This document shows, in pieces, positions 49,599-59,651 of a stretch of 64,000 nucleotides of DNA. Numbering within the stretch: the first letter of the stretch is position 1; each line of letters begins with the position of its first letter. This DNA comes from Pseudomonas promysalinigenes (GTDB lineage Bacteria > Pseudomonadota > Gammaproteobacteria > Pseudomonadales > Pseudomonadaceae), in the NCBI RefSeq assembly GCF_014269025.2, contig NZ_CP077094.1:4620501-4684500 (forward strand), written 5' to 3'. The translations under genes were made by a program, and so were the position numbers. The notes under the pieces were generated by a model. That model ran no database searches, was not told where the DNA came from, and saw nothing but the letters and a program-made list of their open reading frames with translations.

Positions 49599-50804
49599 TC
49601 AAATACAGATTTCGTGACCCTTGCGCACCACGCGCTTGGGCAGATCGCCGCCTAGCCAGTAGGCCAGGTCGGCAGGACGATCGATTTGCCAGGCGACGAA
49701 GTCGGCCACCTTGCCAACTTCAAGGGAGCCGTGGCTGCCCTCCAGGCCCAGGGCCGCGGCTGCGTGTAGCGTGACGCCGGCCAGGGCTTGTTCTGGCGTC
49801 ATCCGGAAACAGGTACAACCCATGTTCAGCATCAGGCGCAGCGACAAACCTGGCGATGTGCCAGGGTTGAGGTCACTGGCCAGGGCCATCTTCACGCCGT
49901 GCCGACGCAGCGCGTCCATTGGCGGCAGCTGGGTTTCACGCAGGAAATAGAACGCCCCTGGCAGCAGCACGGCCACGGTGCCTGCGGCGGCCATGGCGAT
50001 CGCGTCCTGCTCGGTCATGAACTCCAAATGATCGGCCGACAGCGCCTGGTAGCGCGCTGCCAGGCTGGAGCCATGCAACGAAGACAATTGCTCGGCATGC
50101 AGTTTCACCGGCAGGCCCAGCTCATGGGCTTTGATGAACACTTTCTCGACCTGCTGCGGGGAAAACGCCAAGTGCTCGCAGAACGCGTCCACCGCATCCA
50201 CCAGGCCTTCGGCGGCCAATGCCGGCAGCATGTGATCGCAAATATGCGCGATATAGTCGTCCGCCCGGCCGGCGTACTCCGGCGGCAGGGCATGGGCGGC
50301 CAGGCAGGTGGCGCGCACCGTGAGCGGCAGCTCGTCAGCCAGGCGCCGAGCGACGCGCAGCATCTTGCGTTCGTTTTCCAAGTCCAGGCCGTAACCGGAC
50401 TTGATCTCCAGGGTCGTCACACCGTCGCGCATCAATGCCTGAACGCGCTGGCGCGCACTGGCGAACAGTTCATCCTCGCTTGCCGCACGGGTGGCCCGCA
50501 CGGTGCTGGCGATACCGCCGCCCTGGGCAGCGATTTCGGCGTAACTGACACCCTGCAGGCGCTGTTCGAACTCATCGCTGCGGTTACCGCCGAATACCAC
50601 GTGGGTGTGGCAATCGATCAGGCCCGGAGTGACCCAGGCGCCGTCCAGATCCACGGTGCGTTCAAGCGCCGATATCTGCAATTGAGCGCGGGGGCCGATC
50701 CACTCGATAAGCCCGGCCTGGGTGACGATGGCCGCATCCTCGATGATCGAGTAACGGCCTTCTACCATGGTTGCCGCTTGGCAGTTATGCCAGAGGGTTC
50801 TCAT
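49599..50804 (-). CDS. hutI: Imidazolonepropionase
   Basis: Third step of histidine breakdown, imidazolonepropionate to formiminoglutamate. Amidohydrolase of 401 residues with metal motif [23 protein letters not shown] segment ([18 protein letters not shown]), [12 protein letters not shown] and [12 protein letters not shown]. The ATG at 50804 is preceded by AGGAG at a spacing of 7 bases. A TTG six bases earlier is not needed. It lies 15 bases after the permease gene in the hut operon. Confidence 0.97.
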   Translation of the reverse strand: MRTLWHNCQAATMVEGRYSIIEDAAIVTQAGLIEWIGPRAQLQISALERTVDLDGAWVTPGLIDCHTHVVFGGNRSDEFEQRLQGVSYAEIAAQGGGIASTVRATRAASEDELFASARQRVQALMRDGVTTLEIKSGYGLDLENERKMLRVARRLADELPLTVRATCLAAHALPPEYAGRADDYIAHICDHMLPALAAEGLVDAVDAFCEHLAFSPQQVEKVFIKAHELGLPVKLHAEQLSSLHGSSLAARYQALSADHLEFMTEQDAIAMAAAGTVAVLLPGAFYFLRETQLPPMDALRRHGVKMALASDLNPGTSPGLSLRLMLNMGCTCFRMTPEQALAGVTLHAAAALGLEGSHGSLEVGKVADFVAWQIDRPADLAYWLGGDLPKRVVRKGHEICI

Positions 50805-50819
50805 GTGCAATCTCCTTGA

Positions 50820-52211
50820 CTAGCGGTGCAGCTCAACTGGGGCGTGCTTGCCTGCACGGGGCTTGCACCACAGCAGGTAGGACGCCACCAGGAACACCAC
50901 CCAGACTACACCGACCAGCAAGGCCGCCTGAGTGTCCGGGAAGTAACCGAGCACAGCAAAAATGAACACCATGAAGGCAATGGCCATGGCCGGGCCGTAG
51001 GGCCAGAACGGGACCGGGAACTTCAACCCCGCAGCCTCTTCACGGCTCATGCTGCGGCGCATGGCGACTTGGGTGACCAGGATCATCAACCACACCCACA
51101 CGGTGGCAAACGTCGCGATGGAGGCGATCAACAGAAACACGTTTTCCGGGATCAGATAGTTGAGCAACACACCGATCAGCAACGCCGAGCCCATCACCAC
51201 TACGGTCATCCACGGTACGCCGTGTCTGGACAGCTTGCCGAAGCTACGTGGCGCATGCCCTTGCTGGGCCAGGCCGTACATCATGCGGCCCGCGCCGAAG
51301 ATGTCGCTATTGATGGCTGAAACAGCAGCCGAGATCACCACGACATTGAGCACCGCAGCTGCCGAGCCGATGCCCAGATTGTTGAAGATTTGCACGAAAG
51401 GGCTACCTTCGCTGCCGATCTGCGGCCACGGGTACAGGCACATCAGCACGAACAGGGTCAGTACGTAGAACAGCAGGATGCGCAGGGGCACGGCGTTGAT
51501 CGCTTTGGGGATGACACGCTGTGGGTCCTTGGCCTCACCTGCAGTCACGCCGATGATCTCGATGCCACCAAAGGCGAACATCACCACGGCGAACGAGGCG
51601 ACCAGTCCGGCGACGCCATTGGGCATGAAGCCGCCATGCGCGAACAGGTTGCCGATGCCCGCTGCATGCTCCCCGCTCACCTGGCTGAAACCAAACGCCA
51701 TGATGCCAAGGCCTGCCAGGATCATCGCCACGATGGCGCCCACCTTGAGCAGCGACAGCCAGAACTCCATTTCGCCGAACACTTTGACGTTGCACAGGTT
51801 CAGGCCACCAATCACGAAGACGATGCCCAACACCCAGATCCAGCGCGCCACCTCGGGGAACCAGAAGCCCATGTAGATCCCGAAGGCAGTGACATCGGCG
51901 ATAGCGACGATGACCATCTCGAACGCGTAGGTCCAGCCGAGGATGAACCCGGCCATGGGCCCGAGGTAGGTGGTGGCGTAGTGGCCGAAGGAACCCGCCA
52001 CCGGGTTGTGCACGGCCATTTCGCCCAGTGCACGCATGACCATGAATACCGCCGCGCCGCCGATCAGATAGGCAAGCAGTACCGCTGGGCCGGCCATTTG
52101 AATGGCCGAGGCGGAGCCGTAGAACAAGCCAGTGCCGATGGCAGAACCAAGGGCCATGAAACGAATGTGGCGGGCCGTGAGCCCGCGTTTTAGACCTTGA
52201 GCTTGTTGCAT
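50820..52211 (-). CDS. hutT: Amino-acid permease of the hut cluster, probable histidine transporter
   Basis: A 463-residue twelve-span permease of the amino acid-polyamine-organocation family. [28 protein letters not shown] is the usual start of this group. The ATG at 52211 has an AAGGA site. An upstream open extension is REP sequence and not coding. Close relatives include ProY and HutT. Placement between hutH and hutI inside the histidine operon argues for histidine or urocanate uptake, so the hutT name is contextual. An AAAAACAA motif lies 15 to 22 bases before its ATG. Confidence 0.88.
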   Translation of the reverse strand: MQQAQGLKRGLTARHIRFMALGSAIGTGLFYGSASAIQMAGPAVLLAYLIGGAAVFMVMRALGEMAVHNPVAGSFGHYATTYLGPMAGFILGWTYAFEMVIVAIADVTAFGIYMGFWFPEVARWIWVLGIVFVIGGLNLCNVKVFGEMEFWLSLLKVGAIVAMILAGLGIMAFGFSQVSGEHAAGIGNLFAHGGFMPNGVAGLVASFAVVMFAFGGIEIIGVTAGEAKDPQRVIPKAINAVPLRILLFYVLTLFVLMCLYPWPQIGSEGSPFVQIFNNLGIGSAAAVLNVVVISAAVSAINSDIFGAGRMMYGLAQQGHAPRSFGKLSRHGVPWMTVVVMGSALLIGVLLNYLIPENVFLLIASIATFATVWVWLMILVTQVAMRRSMSREEAAGLKFPVPFWPYGPAMAIAFMVFIFAVLGYFPDTQAALLVGVVWVVFLVASYLLWCKPRAGKHAPVELHR

Positions 52212-52225
52212 GTCACGTCCTTGAA

Positions 52226-52233
52226 TTGTTTTT
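52226..52233 (-). promoter_or_regulatory. Crc/Hfq-type motif before hutT
   Basis: AAAAACAA on the minus strand fits AANAANAA exactly. It lies just upstream of the AAGGA ribosome site of the permease gene, where Hfq/Crc binding could block translation. Confidence 0.5.
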
Positions 52234-52251
52234 GTGGTCGTGAGGTGGAAG

Positions 52252-52304
52252 TTCGCGGCTGAAGTCGCTCCTACGCTAATCGTGGGGGCGACTTCAGCCG
52301 CGAA
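52252..52304. repeat. REP-like inverted repeat with 17-bp perfect arms
   Basis: TTCGCGGCTGAAGTCGC (52252-52268) and GCGACTTCAGCCGCGAA (52288-52304) are perfect inverted copies with a 19-base spacer. The element sits between hutH and the permease gene within the hut operon, 26 bases after hutH. It could reduce read-through or stabilise the upstream hutU-hutH message. Confidence 0.8.
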
Positions 52305-52329
52305 AAGGCCGCATGGCGACTCAGGGGCA

Positions 52330-53862
52330 TCACAGGCTAGGCAGTACACCGGCAGGCAGCAGCCCGGTCAGGCTACCTTTGGCCAACAGCTCCACAGCGG
52401 CCTCGATATCCGGCGCGAAGAAGCGGTCACGGTCGTAGTGCGGCACTTCACGGCGCAGCGCCTGGCGCGCCTGCTCCAACTTCACCGAGGTCTTCAGGCC
52501 TTTGCGCAGGTCCAGCCCCTGGCATGCACCCAGCCATTCGATGGCCAGCACACCACGGGTGTTCTCGGCCATTTCCCACAGACGCTTGCCTGCGGCCGGG
52601 GCCATCGACACATGGTCTTCCTGGTTGGCCGAGGTCGGCAGGCTGTCGACGCTGTGCGGATGGGACAAGGCCTTGTTCTCGCTGGCCAGGGCGGCAGCAG
52701 TCACCTGGGCGATCATGAACCCTGAGTTCACCCCGCCGTTTTCCACCAGAAACGGCGGTAGCTGCGACATGTGCTTGTCCATCATCAACGAGATGCGACG
52801 CTCGCTCAGCGAGCCAATTTCGGCGATCGCCAGGGCGATGTTATCAGCAGCCATGGCCACCGGCTCGGCATGGAAGTTGCCGCCGGAGATCACATCACCT
52901 TCAGCGGCGAACACCAGCGGGTTGTCCGATACCGCGTTGGCCTCGATGCCCAGGACTTCGGCTGCCTGGCGGATCTGGGTCAGGCAGGCGCCCATGACCT
53001 GCGGCTGGCAGCGCAGCGAGTAAGGGTCCTGAACCTTGTCGCAATTTTTGTGCGACAACGACACTTCACTGGCATCGCCCAGCAGGTCACGGAAGCAAGC
53101 GGCGGTGTCGATCTGGCCACGCTGACCACGCACTTCATGAATACGTGCATCGAACGGCGAGCGCGAACCCAGCGCTGCCTCAACGCTCAGCCCGCCACAA
53201 GCGATGGCAGCGGCATACAGGTCTTCGGCCTGGAACAACCCGCGCAGGGCGTAGGCGGTGGACGCCTGGGTACCGTTGAGCAGGGCCAAGCCTTCCTTGG
53301 CGGCCAGGGTCAGCGGCTCAAGGCCAGCCACTGCCAAGGCCTCGGTGGCCGACAGCCACTGGCCTTGGTGACGGGCCTTACCTTCGCCCAGCAGCACCAG
53401 CGACATATGCGCCAGCGGTGCCAGGTCGCCGGAGGCGCCGACCGAACCCTTGAGCGGGATGTGTGGGTAGACTTCGGCATTGACCAGGGCGATCAGCGCA
53501 TCGATGACTTTGCGGCGGATACCGGAGAAGCCACGGCTCAAGCTGTTGATCTTGAGCACCATGATCAGCCGCACCAGGGCGTCGTCGAGCGGCGCGCCGA
53601 TACCGGCGGCGTGGGACAACACCAGCGAGCGCTGAAGGTTTTCCAGGTCATGGCTGGCGATGCGGGTCGACGCCAGCAGGCCGAAACCGGTGTTGATACC
53701 GTAGGCGGTGCGGTCTTGGGCAATGATCTGCTCGACACAGGCAACGCTGGCTTCGATGGCCGCAGCGGCGCTGGCATCGAGCTGCAGGCGTACAGGTGCG
53801 GCGTGAATGGCGCGCAGTTGGGCCAAGGTCAGGGTGCCGGGCTTGAGGGTCAATTCGGTCAC
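52330..53862 (-). CDS. hutH: Histidine ammonia-lyase
   Basis: First step of histidine breakdown, giving trans-urocanate and ammonia. The 510 residues are standard. Ala143-Ser144-Gly145 in [12 protein letters not shown] cyclise to the MIO electrophile; after Met removal this is the 142-144 of the P. putida enzyme. YGINTGFG and SQEDHVSM-like [10 protein letters not shown] are also present. GTG start at 53862, with GGAG upstream. It lies 66 bases downstream of hutU, a gap that holds an AATAACAA motif and a short GGGGC/GCCCC hairpin. Confidence 0.98.
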   Translation of the reverse strand: MTELTLKPGTLTLAQLRAIHAAPVRLQLDASAAAAIEASVACVEQIIAQDRTAYGINTGFGLLASTRIASHDLENLQRSLVLSHAAGIGAPLDDALVRLIMVLKINSLSRGFSGIRRKVIDALIALVNAEVYPHIPLKGSVGASGDLAPLAHMSLVLLGEGKARHQGQWLSATEALAVAGLEPLTLAAKEGLALLNGTQASTAYALRGLFQAEDLYAAAIACGGLSVEAALGSRSPFDARIHEVRGQRGQIDTAACFRDLLGDASEVSLSHKNCDKVQDPYSLRCQPQVMGACLTQIRQAAEVLGIEANAVSDNPLVFAAEGDVISGGNFHAEPVAMAADNIALAIAEIGSLSERRISLMMDKHMSQLPPFLVENGGVNSGFMIAQVTAAALASENKALSHPHSVDSLPTSANQEDHVSMAPAAGKRLWEMAENTRGVLAIEWLGACQGLDLRKGLKTSVKLEQARQALRREVPHYDRDRFFAPDIEAAVELLAKGSLTGLLPAGVLPSL

Positions 53863-53898
53863 TTCGCTACTCCAATTCTGTCGGGGCCGCAGCCCCTC

Positions 53899-53906
53899 TT
53901 GTTATT
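53899..53906 (-). promoter_or_regulatory. Crc/Hfq-type motif before hutH
   Basis: AATAACAA on the minus strand is an exact AANAANAA match about 40 bases before the hutH GTG, inside the hutU-hutH gap. It is further from the start codon than in the other hut genes. Confidence 0.4.
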
Positions 53907-53928
53907 CAGTATCAACCAAGCGCAGCGA

Positions 53929-55602
53929 TCAGCCGGTGATCATCGGCAGGTCCAAGCCCTGCTCCTTGGCGCAGTCGATGGCGATGTCGTAACCGGCATC
54001 GGCGTGGCGCATCACCCCGGTACCCGGGTCGTTGGTCAACACCCGGGCAATTCGCGCCGCCGCTTCGTCGGTGCCGTCGCAAACGATGACCATGCCTGAG
54101 TGCTGGGAGAAGCCCATGCCCACCCCGCCGCCGTGGTGCAACGAAACCCAGGTAGCGCCGCCTGCTGTATTGAGCAAGGCGTTGAGCAGCGGCCAGTCGG
54201 AGACCGCGTCGGAGCCGTCGCGCATGGCTTCGGTTTCACGGTTGGGACTCGATACCGATCCGGAGTCCAGGTGGTCGCGGCCGATGACCACGGGCGCCGA
54301 GAGCTCGCCGCTGCGGACCATTTCGTTGAACGCCAGGCCCAGCTTGGCGCGCAGGCCCAGCCCAACCCAGCAGATACGTGCTGGCAAACCCTGGAAGCTG
54401 ATGCGTTCGCTAGCCATGTCCAGCCAGCGGTGCAGGTGCGCGTCGTCGGGGATCAGCTCTTTGACCTTGGCGTCGGTCTTGTAGATGTCCTGGGCATCAC
54501 CGGACAACGCCGCCCAGCGGAACGGGCCGATACCGCGACAGAACAGTGGGCGGATGTAGGCCGGGACGAAGCCTGGGAAATCGAATGCATTGGCCACGCC
54601 CTCTTCCTTGGCCATCTGGCGAATGTTGTTGCCGTAGTCGAAGGTCGGGATGCCCTGCTTCTGGAAGTCGAGCATGGCTTGCACGTGCACGGCCATCGAC
54701 TGCTTGGCAGCCTTGACCACTGCTGCAGGCTCGGTCTGAGCACGGTCACGGTACTGCTCCCAGGTCCAGCCAGCAGGCAGATAGCCGTTGAGCGGGTCGT
54801 GGGCACTGGTCTGGTCAGTGACCAGGTCCGGGCGCACGCCACGCTTGACCAGCTCGGGCAGAATTTCGGCAGCGTTGCCGTGCAAGGCGATGGAGATCGC
54901 TTTGCCTTCGGCGGTGTATTTGGCGATGCGGGCCAGGGCGTCGTCCAGGTCGTTGGCCTGCTCATCGACGTAACGGGTTTCCAGGCGGAAGTCGATGCGG
55001 CTCTGTTGGCATTCGATGTTCAGCGAGCAGGCGCCTGCCAGGGTTGCGGCCAGTGGTTGGGCGCCGCCCATGCCGCCAAGGCCAGCAGTCAGGACCCACT
55101 TGCCTTTCAGGCTGCCGCCATAGTGTTGGCGACCGGCTTCGACGAAGGTTTCGTAGGTGCCCTGAACGATGCCCTGGCTGCCGATGTAGATCCAGCTGCC
55201 GGCGGTCATCTGGCCATACATGGCCAGGCCCTTGGCATCCAGTTCGTTGAAGTGTTCCCAGTTCGCCCAGTGCGGCACCAGGTTGGAGTTGGCGATCAAT
55301 ACGCGCGGGGCGTTGCTGTGGGTTTTGAACACGCCAACCGGCTTGCCCGACTGCACCAGCAGGGTTTCGTCGTCTTCCAGGCGGGTCAGGGTTTCGACGA
55401 TTTTGTCGTAGCAGGCCCAGTTGCGCGCGGCGCGGCCGATACCGCCATACACCACCAGCTCTTTGGGGTTTTCCGCAACTTGTGGGTCGAGGTTGTTCAT
55501 CAGCATGCGCAGCGGCGCTTCGGTCAGCCAGCTTTTGGCGGTCAGCTTGTTACCACGTGGGGCACGGATTTCAACGTCACGGTATTTGTTGTTGTCGGTC
55601 AC
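53929..55602 (-). CDS. hutU: Urocanate hydratase
   Basis: Second step of histidine breakdown, urocanate to imidazolonepropionate, using tightly bound NAD+. The 557 residues are the family length. The GTG at 55602 ([17 protein letters not shown]) has AAGGA upstream; earlier in-frame codons run into the operator region. [16 protein letters not shown] is the NAD-binding loop, and [15 protein letters not shown] and [15 protein letters not shown] are strongly conserved. It heads the long minus-strand hut operon. A HutC-type palindrome lies 65 bases upstream and an AACAACAA motif overlaps its fourth to sixth codons. Confidence 0.98.
   Translation of the reverse strand: MTDNNKYRDVEIRAPRGNKLTAKSWLTEAPLRMLMNNLDPQVAENPKELVVYGGIGRAARNWACYDKIVETLTRLEDDETLLVQSGKPVGVFKTHSNAPRVLIANSNLVPHWANWEHFNELDAKGLAMYGQMTAGSWIYIGSQGIVQGTYETFVEAGRQHYGGSLKGKWVLTAGLGGMGGAQPLAATLAGACSLNIECQQSRIDFRLETRYVDEQANDLDDALARIAKYTAEGKAISIALHGNAAEILPELVKRGVRPDLVTDQTSAHDPLNGYLPAGWTWEQYRDRAQTEPAAVVKAAKQSMAVHVQAMLDFQKQGIPTFDYGNNIRQMAKEEGVANAFDFPGFVPAYIRPLFCRGIGPFRWAALSGDAQDIYKTDAKVKELIPDDAHLHRWLDMASERISFQGLPARICWVGLGLRAKLGLAFNEMVRSGELSAPVVIGRDHLDSGSVSSPNRETEAMRDGSDAVSDWPLLNALLNTAGGATWVSLHHGGGVGMGFSQHSGMVIVCDGTDEAAARIARVLTNDPGTGVMRHADAGYDIAIDCAKEQGLDLPMITG
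55586..55593 (-). promoter_or_regulatory. Crc/Hfq-type motif at the hutU start
   Basis: AACAACAA on the minus strand is an exact, CA-rich AANAANAA match within codons 4-6 of hutU. The position and composition closely match validated-type Crc/Hfq targets such as the phaC1 site. Confidence 0.65.
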
Positions 55603-55666
55603 GGGAAGGTCCTTGGCGGTTGTCCGCGGGCAGATGTGTCGTGAGCGATAGATAAACACATCTTTA

Positions 55667-55680
55667 CTTGTATGTACAAG
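55667..55680. promoter_or_regulatory. HutC operator upstream of hutU
   Basis: CTTGTATGTACAAG is a palindrome with perfect 6-bp arms, matching the CTTGTA-N2-TACAAG form of HutC sites in Pseudomonas. It lies 65 bases upstream of the hutU GTG. A weak promoter-like TTGTAC ... TTATCT pair on the minus strand overlaps it, which would allow direct blocking. Confidence 0.8.
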
Positions 55681-55777
55681 CATGGACAACCAAAATTCAC
55701 GGACCTCGCCACTGGCCAGGGAAAGGATGCTGGTGCAGGGAACGGGCGGTGCGCATCGTCCCAGGCGCCGTATGACC

Positions 55778-56350
55778 TTAACGCAGCATCAGTTCAATCA
55801 GGCAGAACCGCCCTTGAATACACAGTTCCAGCAACCGCTGGTTACCGTCCACCCGCAAGCAGTCGTACACCCCCAACCGTTGTATATCGTGCCCTGCCAC
55901 CGCCACCTCGACCTGCCCGCTGGCGGCGAACAGCAACAGCGTCGGTGCCGAGCTATAGACGCGGCTGGTACCGTCGAACCACTGCAAGCGCGCCCGATAG
56001 CGCTGCGGTGCATAGATGAGGTTGAAGTCACGGATCGGCCCGCCCAGCAGGTTGCAGCTCACCTGGCTCTGGCCATCGAAGGCATAAGCATCGAACGGCA
56101 GCAGGGGCCGGCTCTGCTCACCCTCCACCGTGAGGCGCATGCCCTCACCCTGCAGCACCGTGATGATCCGCTGGTACCCGGCGAATACTGAAAACCCGCC
56201 CGATTCCTCGATATCGGCAATCGACAGACGCCAGCCAAAACCATCGAGCCCTTCGCCATTGTCCCGGGTGATTTCTTCGGTGAAGCCGCCACCGTTCTTC
56301 CACGCCATGCGCGGGTAGTCCTGGGCACGCAGCAGCTGCATTTGGGTCAT
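55778..56350 (-). CDS. hutD: HutD/Ves family protein
   Basis: A 190-residue cupin-fold protein. [58 protein letters not shown] and [12 protein letters not shown] are the HutD pattern. HutD is thought to limit overactivation of the hut genes, possibly by binding N-formylglutamate; its mechanism is unsettled. The ATG overlaps the hutC stop (ATGA), so hutC and hutD are coupled. A longer upstream open frame is the opposite reading of hutC and is ignored. Confidence 0.92.
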   Translation of the reverse strand: MTQMQLLRAQDYPRMAWKNGGGFTEEITRDNGEGLDGFGWRLSIADIEESGGFSVFAGYQRIITVLQGEGMRLTVEGEQSRPLLPFDAYAFDGQSQVSCNLLGGPIRDFNLIYAPQRYRARLQWFDGTSRVYSSAPTLLLFAASGQVEVAVAGHDIQRLGVYDCLRVDGNQRLLELCIQGRFCLIELMLR

Positions 56351-57093
56351 TTGCTGAAGCGTCCTTCGAGACGGTGACGGGAGCCTGGATGAATCAAGCG
56401 TGCGGCAGTAACCGGCTGGCGGCCAGACCATGTGCGCCGGCGGATCAGCAGGCAAGGCTCGCCACGTTCGATCTGCAGCAGGCGGCACTCTTCAGGCTCG
56501 GCGAGAATCGCCTCGACCACGTGCTCGCCCTCGGTCAACGGCGCAACCTGGGACAGGTAGGCATAGGGCGTCTGCCGGGTGAAGTCCTGCTTGAGGTAAT
56601 CCGGGGCAATCGAAGCGTTTACGAAACGGTCCTCGATCTGCACCGGCACGCCGTTTTCGTAGTGCACGATCAGCGAATGAAACACCCGCTGCCCCTCACG
56701 CATGTCCAACGCCAAAGCGCGCTCCGAGCCTGCCGCTTCCTCGGCCAAGGTGATTACCTGGCAGCTATGCTGGTGGCCACGGCCGGCGATCTCGTCGGCG
56801 ATATTGTTGACCTCGAACAGCGCAGAGCGGCTTTTGGGTTCGGCCACGAAGGTGCCTACACCCTGCATGCGCACCAGCAGGCCTTCGGCGGTCAGCTCAC
56901 GCAAGGCGCGGTTGATGGTCATGCGGCTGAAGCCCAGCTCGCTGACCAGTTCACTCTCCGACGGCACCCGGTGGTGCGGCGGCCAGCTGCCGTTTTCGAT
57001 CTGCTGGATGATCATCTGCTTGACCCTGGCGTACAGCGGCGCCGGGCCCTCGCCCATCTGGGCAACCAGCGCGGAGACAGGAGGTGTCGGCAC
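56347..57093 (-). CDS. hutC: HutC, GntR-family repressor of histidine utilisation
   Basis: A 248-residue regulator. The N-terminal winged helix (about residues 15-80) has RVPSESELVSELGFSRMTINRAL; the UTRA effector domain follows. Urocanate is the known inducer of HutC. It lies in the hutC-hutD operon, divergent from hutF. The 108-base gap to hutF holds a HutC-type palindrome, so it should repress itself and hutF, and through the second site the hutU operon. Confidence 0.96.
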   Translation of the reverse strand: MPTPPVSALVAQMGEGPAPLYARVKQMIIQQIENGSWPPHHRVPSESELVSELGFSRMTINRALRELTAEGLLVRMQGVGTFVAEPKSRSALFEVNNIADEIAGRGHQHSCQVITLAEEAAGSERALALDMREGQRVFHSLIVHYENGVPVQIEDRFVNASIAPDYLKQDFTRQTPYAYLSQVAPLTEGEHVVEAILAEPEECRLLQIERGEPCLLIRRRTWSGRQPVTAARLIHPGSRHRLEGRFSK

Positions 57094-57163
57094 GGCATTG
57101 AGTCCTTAGGCTATGGGGTGAGCGGTAGCTTGCCGCAGTTTACCCGGCAGGCAAACGCCTGTA

Positions 57164-57177
57164 TATGTATATACAAG
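57164..57177. promoter_or_regulatory. HutC operator in the hutC-hutF gap
   Basis: TATGTATATACAAG matches the CTTGTA-N2-TACAAG palindrome at 12 of 14 positions (read on the minus strand as CTTGTATATACATA). It contains the perfect palindrome TGTATATACA. It lies 25 bases before the hutF ATG and 71 bases before the hutC start. Confidence 0.7.
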
Positions 57178-57179
57178 TT

Positions 57180-57187
57180 AACAATAA
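57180..57187 (+). promoter_or_regulatory. Crc/Hfq-type motif before hutF
   Basis: AACAATAA followed by CAGGA is an exact AANAANAA match touching the hutF ribosome site. It lies directly downstream of the HutC operator, so repressor and Hfq/Crc control would be adjacent. Confidence 0.55.
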
Positions 57188-57201
57188 CAGGATATTTGCC
57201 G

Positions 57202-58566
57202 ATGCCCGCCTATTTCGCCGAACGCGCCCTGCTGCCTACAGGTTGGGCCCGTGATGTGCGCCTGGAAGTGTCCAGCGACGGCTTGCTCAGCCACGTGCAA
57301 ACCGGCGCCTCGCACGAGGGCGCCGAGCGCCTGGCCGGGCCATTGCTGCCAGGCATGCCCAACCTGCATTCCCACGCGTTTCAACGGGCCATGGCGGGCC
57401 TGGCGGAAGTCGCTGGCAACCCTAACGACAGTTTCTGGACCTGGCGCGAGCTGATGTACCGGCTGGTCGGCAAGATCACCCCGGAGCAACTGCAGGTGAT
57501 TGCCCGCCAGCTGTACATCGAAATGCTCAAGGCCGGGTACACCTCGGTGGCCGAATTCCACTATGTGCACCATGACCCTTCAGGCAAGGCCTACGCCGAC
57601 CCGGACGAGCTGTCGCGGCGCATCAGTGCGGCCGCCGCCAGCAGCGGTATTGGCCTGACCCTGCTGCCGGTGCTGTACAGCCACGCAGGCTTTGGTGGTC
57701 AGGCGCCAAACGATGGGCAACGGCGCTTCATCAATTCCCAAGATCAGTATCTGCACATGCAGGCACGCCTGGCTCCCATCCTGGCGGCCCAGCCGGCACA
57801 GCGCCTGGGCTTGTGCTTCCACTCGCTGCGGGCGGTCACCCCCGGCCAGATCGCTGAAGTACTGGCGGCCAGCGACCGGCAAAGCCCGGTGCATATCCAT
57901 ATCGCCGAACAGCAGAAGGAAGTCGATGACTGCGTGGCCTGGAGCGGGCTGCGGCCTCTGCAGTGGTTGTATGAACATGTCGAGGTTGGCCCGCGCTGGT
58001 GCCTGGTGCATGCCACCCATGCCTTGGCCGATGAGGTCACGGCCATGGCACGCAGTGGCGCGGTGGCCGGGCTGTGCCTGACCACCGAAGCCAACCTGGG
58101 CGACGGCATATTCCCGGCCGTGGATTTCCTGGCCCAGGGCGGGCGCATGGGTATCGGTTCCGATAGCCATGTGTCGCTGAGCGTCGTTGAAGAGCTGCGC
58201 TGGCTGGAGTATGGCCAACGCCTGCGGGACCAGCGGCGCAACCGCCTGTACCGCAATGATCAGCCGATGGTCGGGCGCACGCTCTACGATGCGGCGTTGG
58301 CTGGCGGGGCACAGGCGCTGGGGCAGCCGGTTGGCGAACTCGCCGTGGGCAAGCGGGCGGACTGGCTGGTGCTCGATGGGCAGGACCCTTACATCGCCAT
58401 GGCTGAAGGCGATGGCGTGCTCAACCGCTGGCTGTTCGCCGGCGGCGACCGCCAGCTGCGCGATGTGATGGTCAACGGGCAGTGGGTGGTGCGCCAGGGC
58501 CACCATGCAGATGAAGCGCAAAGCCAGCAGGCATTCACCGAGGTGTTGCGCACGCTTCTGGCCTGA
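57202..58566 (+). CDS. hutF: Formimidoylglutamate deiminase
   Basis: Converts N-formimino-glutamate to N-formylglutamate and ammonia, the step that defines the five-step route. Zinc amidohydrolase of 454 residues. The metal motif is in PGMPNLHSHAFQRAMAG. FHSLRAVTPGQIAEVL, HIHIAEQQKEVDDC and GIGSDSHVSLS carry further ligands. The ATG at 57202 (MPAYFAERALLPTGW) is preceded by AGGA. The frame is open upstream across hutC on the other strand, but that part is not coding. Divergent from hutC. Confidence 0.97.
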   Translation: MPAYFAERALLPTGWARDVRLEVSSDGLLSHVQTGASHEGAERLAGPLLPGMPNLHSHAFQRAMAGLAEVAGNPNDSFWTWRELMYRLVGKITPEQLQVIARQLYIEMLKAGYTSVAEFHYVHHDPSGKAYADPDELSRRISAAAASSGIGLTLLPVLYSHAGFGGQAPNDGQRRFINSQDQYLHMQARLAPILAAQPAQRLGLCFHSLRAVTPGQIAEVLAASDRQSPVHIHIAEQQKEVDDCVAWSGLRPLQWLYEHVEVGPRWCLVHATHALADEVTAMARSGAVAGLCLTTEANLGDGIFPAVDFLAQGGRMGIGSDSHVSLSVVEELRWLEYGQRLRDQRRNRLYRNDQPMVGRTLYDAALAGGAQALGQPVGELAVGKRADWLVLDGQDPYIAMAEGDGVLNRWLFAGGDRQLRDVMVNGQWVVRQGHHADEAQSQQAFTEVLRTLLA

Positions 58567-58601
58567 AACCGATGGGGGCCGCCTTCAGCGCCCCCTCGGT
58601 T
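58567..58601. terminator. Bidirectional terminator between convergent hutF and blc
   Basis: AACCGA and GGGGGC (separated by a bulged T) pair with GCCCCC and TCGGTT, a 12-bp stem filling almost the whole gap between the two stop codons. A short T-run is weak on both strands, but the position between convergent genes supports a shared stop. Confidence 0.75.
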
Positions 58602-58602
58602 A

Positions 58603-59175
58603 TCAATGCATTTGCACGATCTGCTTGTCGGGTGTCCGCCAGATCAGCCGGCTAGTGTCATAGCCCTGCTGCCGGGCCTTGGCCATGAGGCTCTCGCGCT
58701 GCCACTGCGCCAGGGTCGGCGTGCGCGACAGTAGCCAGAGGTACTTGCGATCCGGGCTGCCGACGATCGCCGTACGGTAGTGCTCATCGACGTACAGAAT
58801 CCAGTAATCGCCCCGGGCGACCCCTGGGACCAAGCGGGTGAACCAGTTGTCGAACTCTACCCACAGCTTGTCGGTGTGCCCCGGCTCCTGGATGTTGGCA
58901 TGGCCCTCGGCGCGCAGCCACTCGTCACCCAAAGTACGGCAGCGGTTGAGCACACCGAACGAGCCATCGGGCTTGAGGTTGTAGTGCGCCTCGGATTGCG
59001 CGCAATCGGCCTGGTATTTCATCGGCAGCCGCGCCAGTTCGTACCACTTGCCCTGGTAGCGTTTGAGGTCGACGTTGCCTGCGGTCTTCGGTGCCAGTGG
59101 GTCGGTGGAGGTACTGGCGCAGCCACCCAGCAGCATGGCCAGGCACAGCCCCAGCAGTAGGTGCAGACGCCTCAT
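58603..59175 (-). CDS. blc: Outer-membrane lipocalin (Blc)
   Basis: A 190-residue lipoprotein. Signal MRRLHLLLGLCLAMLLGGC gives a lipobox with Cys19. The lipocalin GxW motif is YQGKWYELARLP. The conserved DYWILYVDEHYRTAIVGSPDRKYLWLLSRTP segment is typical of Blc. Members bind fatty acids or lysophospholipids and are stress-related. Overlaps the preceding small lipoprotein gene (ATGA), so the two form an operon. Confidence 0.95.
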   Translation of the reverse strand: MRRLHLLLGLCLAMLLGGCASTSTDPLAPKTAGNVDLKRYQGKWYELARLPMKYQADCAQSEAHYNLKPDGSFGVLNRCRTLGDEWLRAEGHANIQEPGHTDKLWVEFDNWFTRLVPGVARGDYWILYVDEHYRTAIVGSPDRKYLWLLSRTPTLAQWQRESLMAKARQQGYDTSRLIWRTPDKQIVQMH

Positions 59176-59426
59176 TTAAGGCCCTGCCCGGAGTACATCA
59201 ATACTTTGTCGGAGGCGTATTGCACGCTGATGAAGCTCTTCTCGTCGCCCCAGGTGCAACTGCTCATACCCAGCGCGCCGGAGCACTCGGTGGGCGTGCC
59301 GAGCAGCTGCTCGACGTCGGCCTTGTTCATACCGGCCTTGAGCTTGGAATAGTTTTCCTGATTGATCTTGCTGCACGCAGTCAGCACGACGCACAACGAC
59401 AACAGGGCGAGGGAACGCAACGACAT
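59172..59426 (-). CDS. Small lipoprotein (DUF3862/SmpA-OmlA-like)
   Basis: An 84-residue lipoprotein. Signal MSLRSLALLSLCVVLTAC gives acylated Cys18. NYSKLKAGMNKADVEQLLGTP is the BamE/SmpA-like alpha-beta motif, and two further Cys (SGALGMSSC region) may form a disulphide. Typical of the DUF3862 family. Function unknown; probably outer membrane or periplasmic. First gene of a two-gene operon with blc. Divergent from the chemoreceptor at 59652, with 225 bases between. Confidence 0.85.
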   Translation of the reverse strand: MSLRSLALLSLCVVLTACSKINQENYSKLKAGMNKADVEQLLGTPTECSGALGMSSCTWGDEKSFISVQYASDKVLMYSGQGLK

Positions 59427-59651
59427 GAAGGCACACTCCTGGATAGTAGACACAGGCGAGTGGCCTGCAGTGACCTTCGACGGGAAAATCCCTCCCTGGT
59501 TCCCCGGCAATTGCGCTTTAGTGGTACGCCGTTGGTCGGCCGGCCGTGGGTATACAATTAATGTTTTGCCCGGATCAGACGACACAGCGAGCACGCTGTG
59601 GCCGCGTGGCCCCTGCGCCCTCCTTTGCCTTGCCTTGTGCAGACCAGAAAA

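Noticed and set aside
54100-55644. 514-codon open frame on the plus strand across hutU
   Set aside because: Antisense to hutU, whose conserved NAD-binding and C-terminal segments are unmistakable.
55603-55777. Search for a sigma-54 promoter before hutU
   Set aside because: Only loose GG/GC pairs were seen and none had the correct 10-base spacing, so none is reported.
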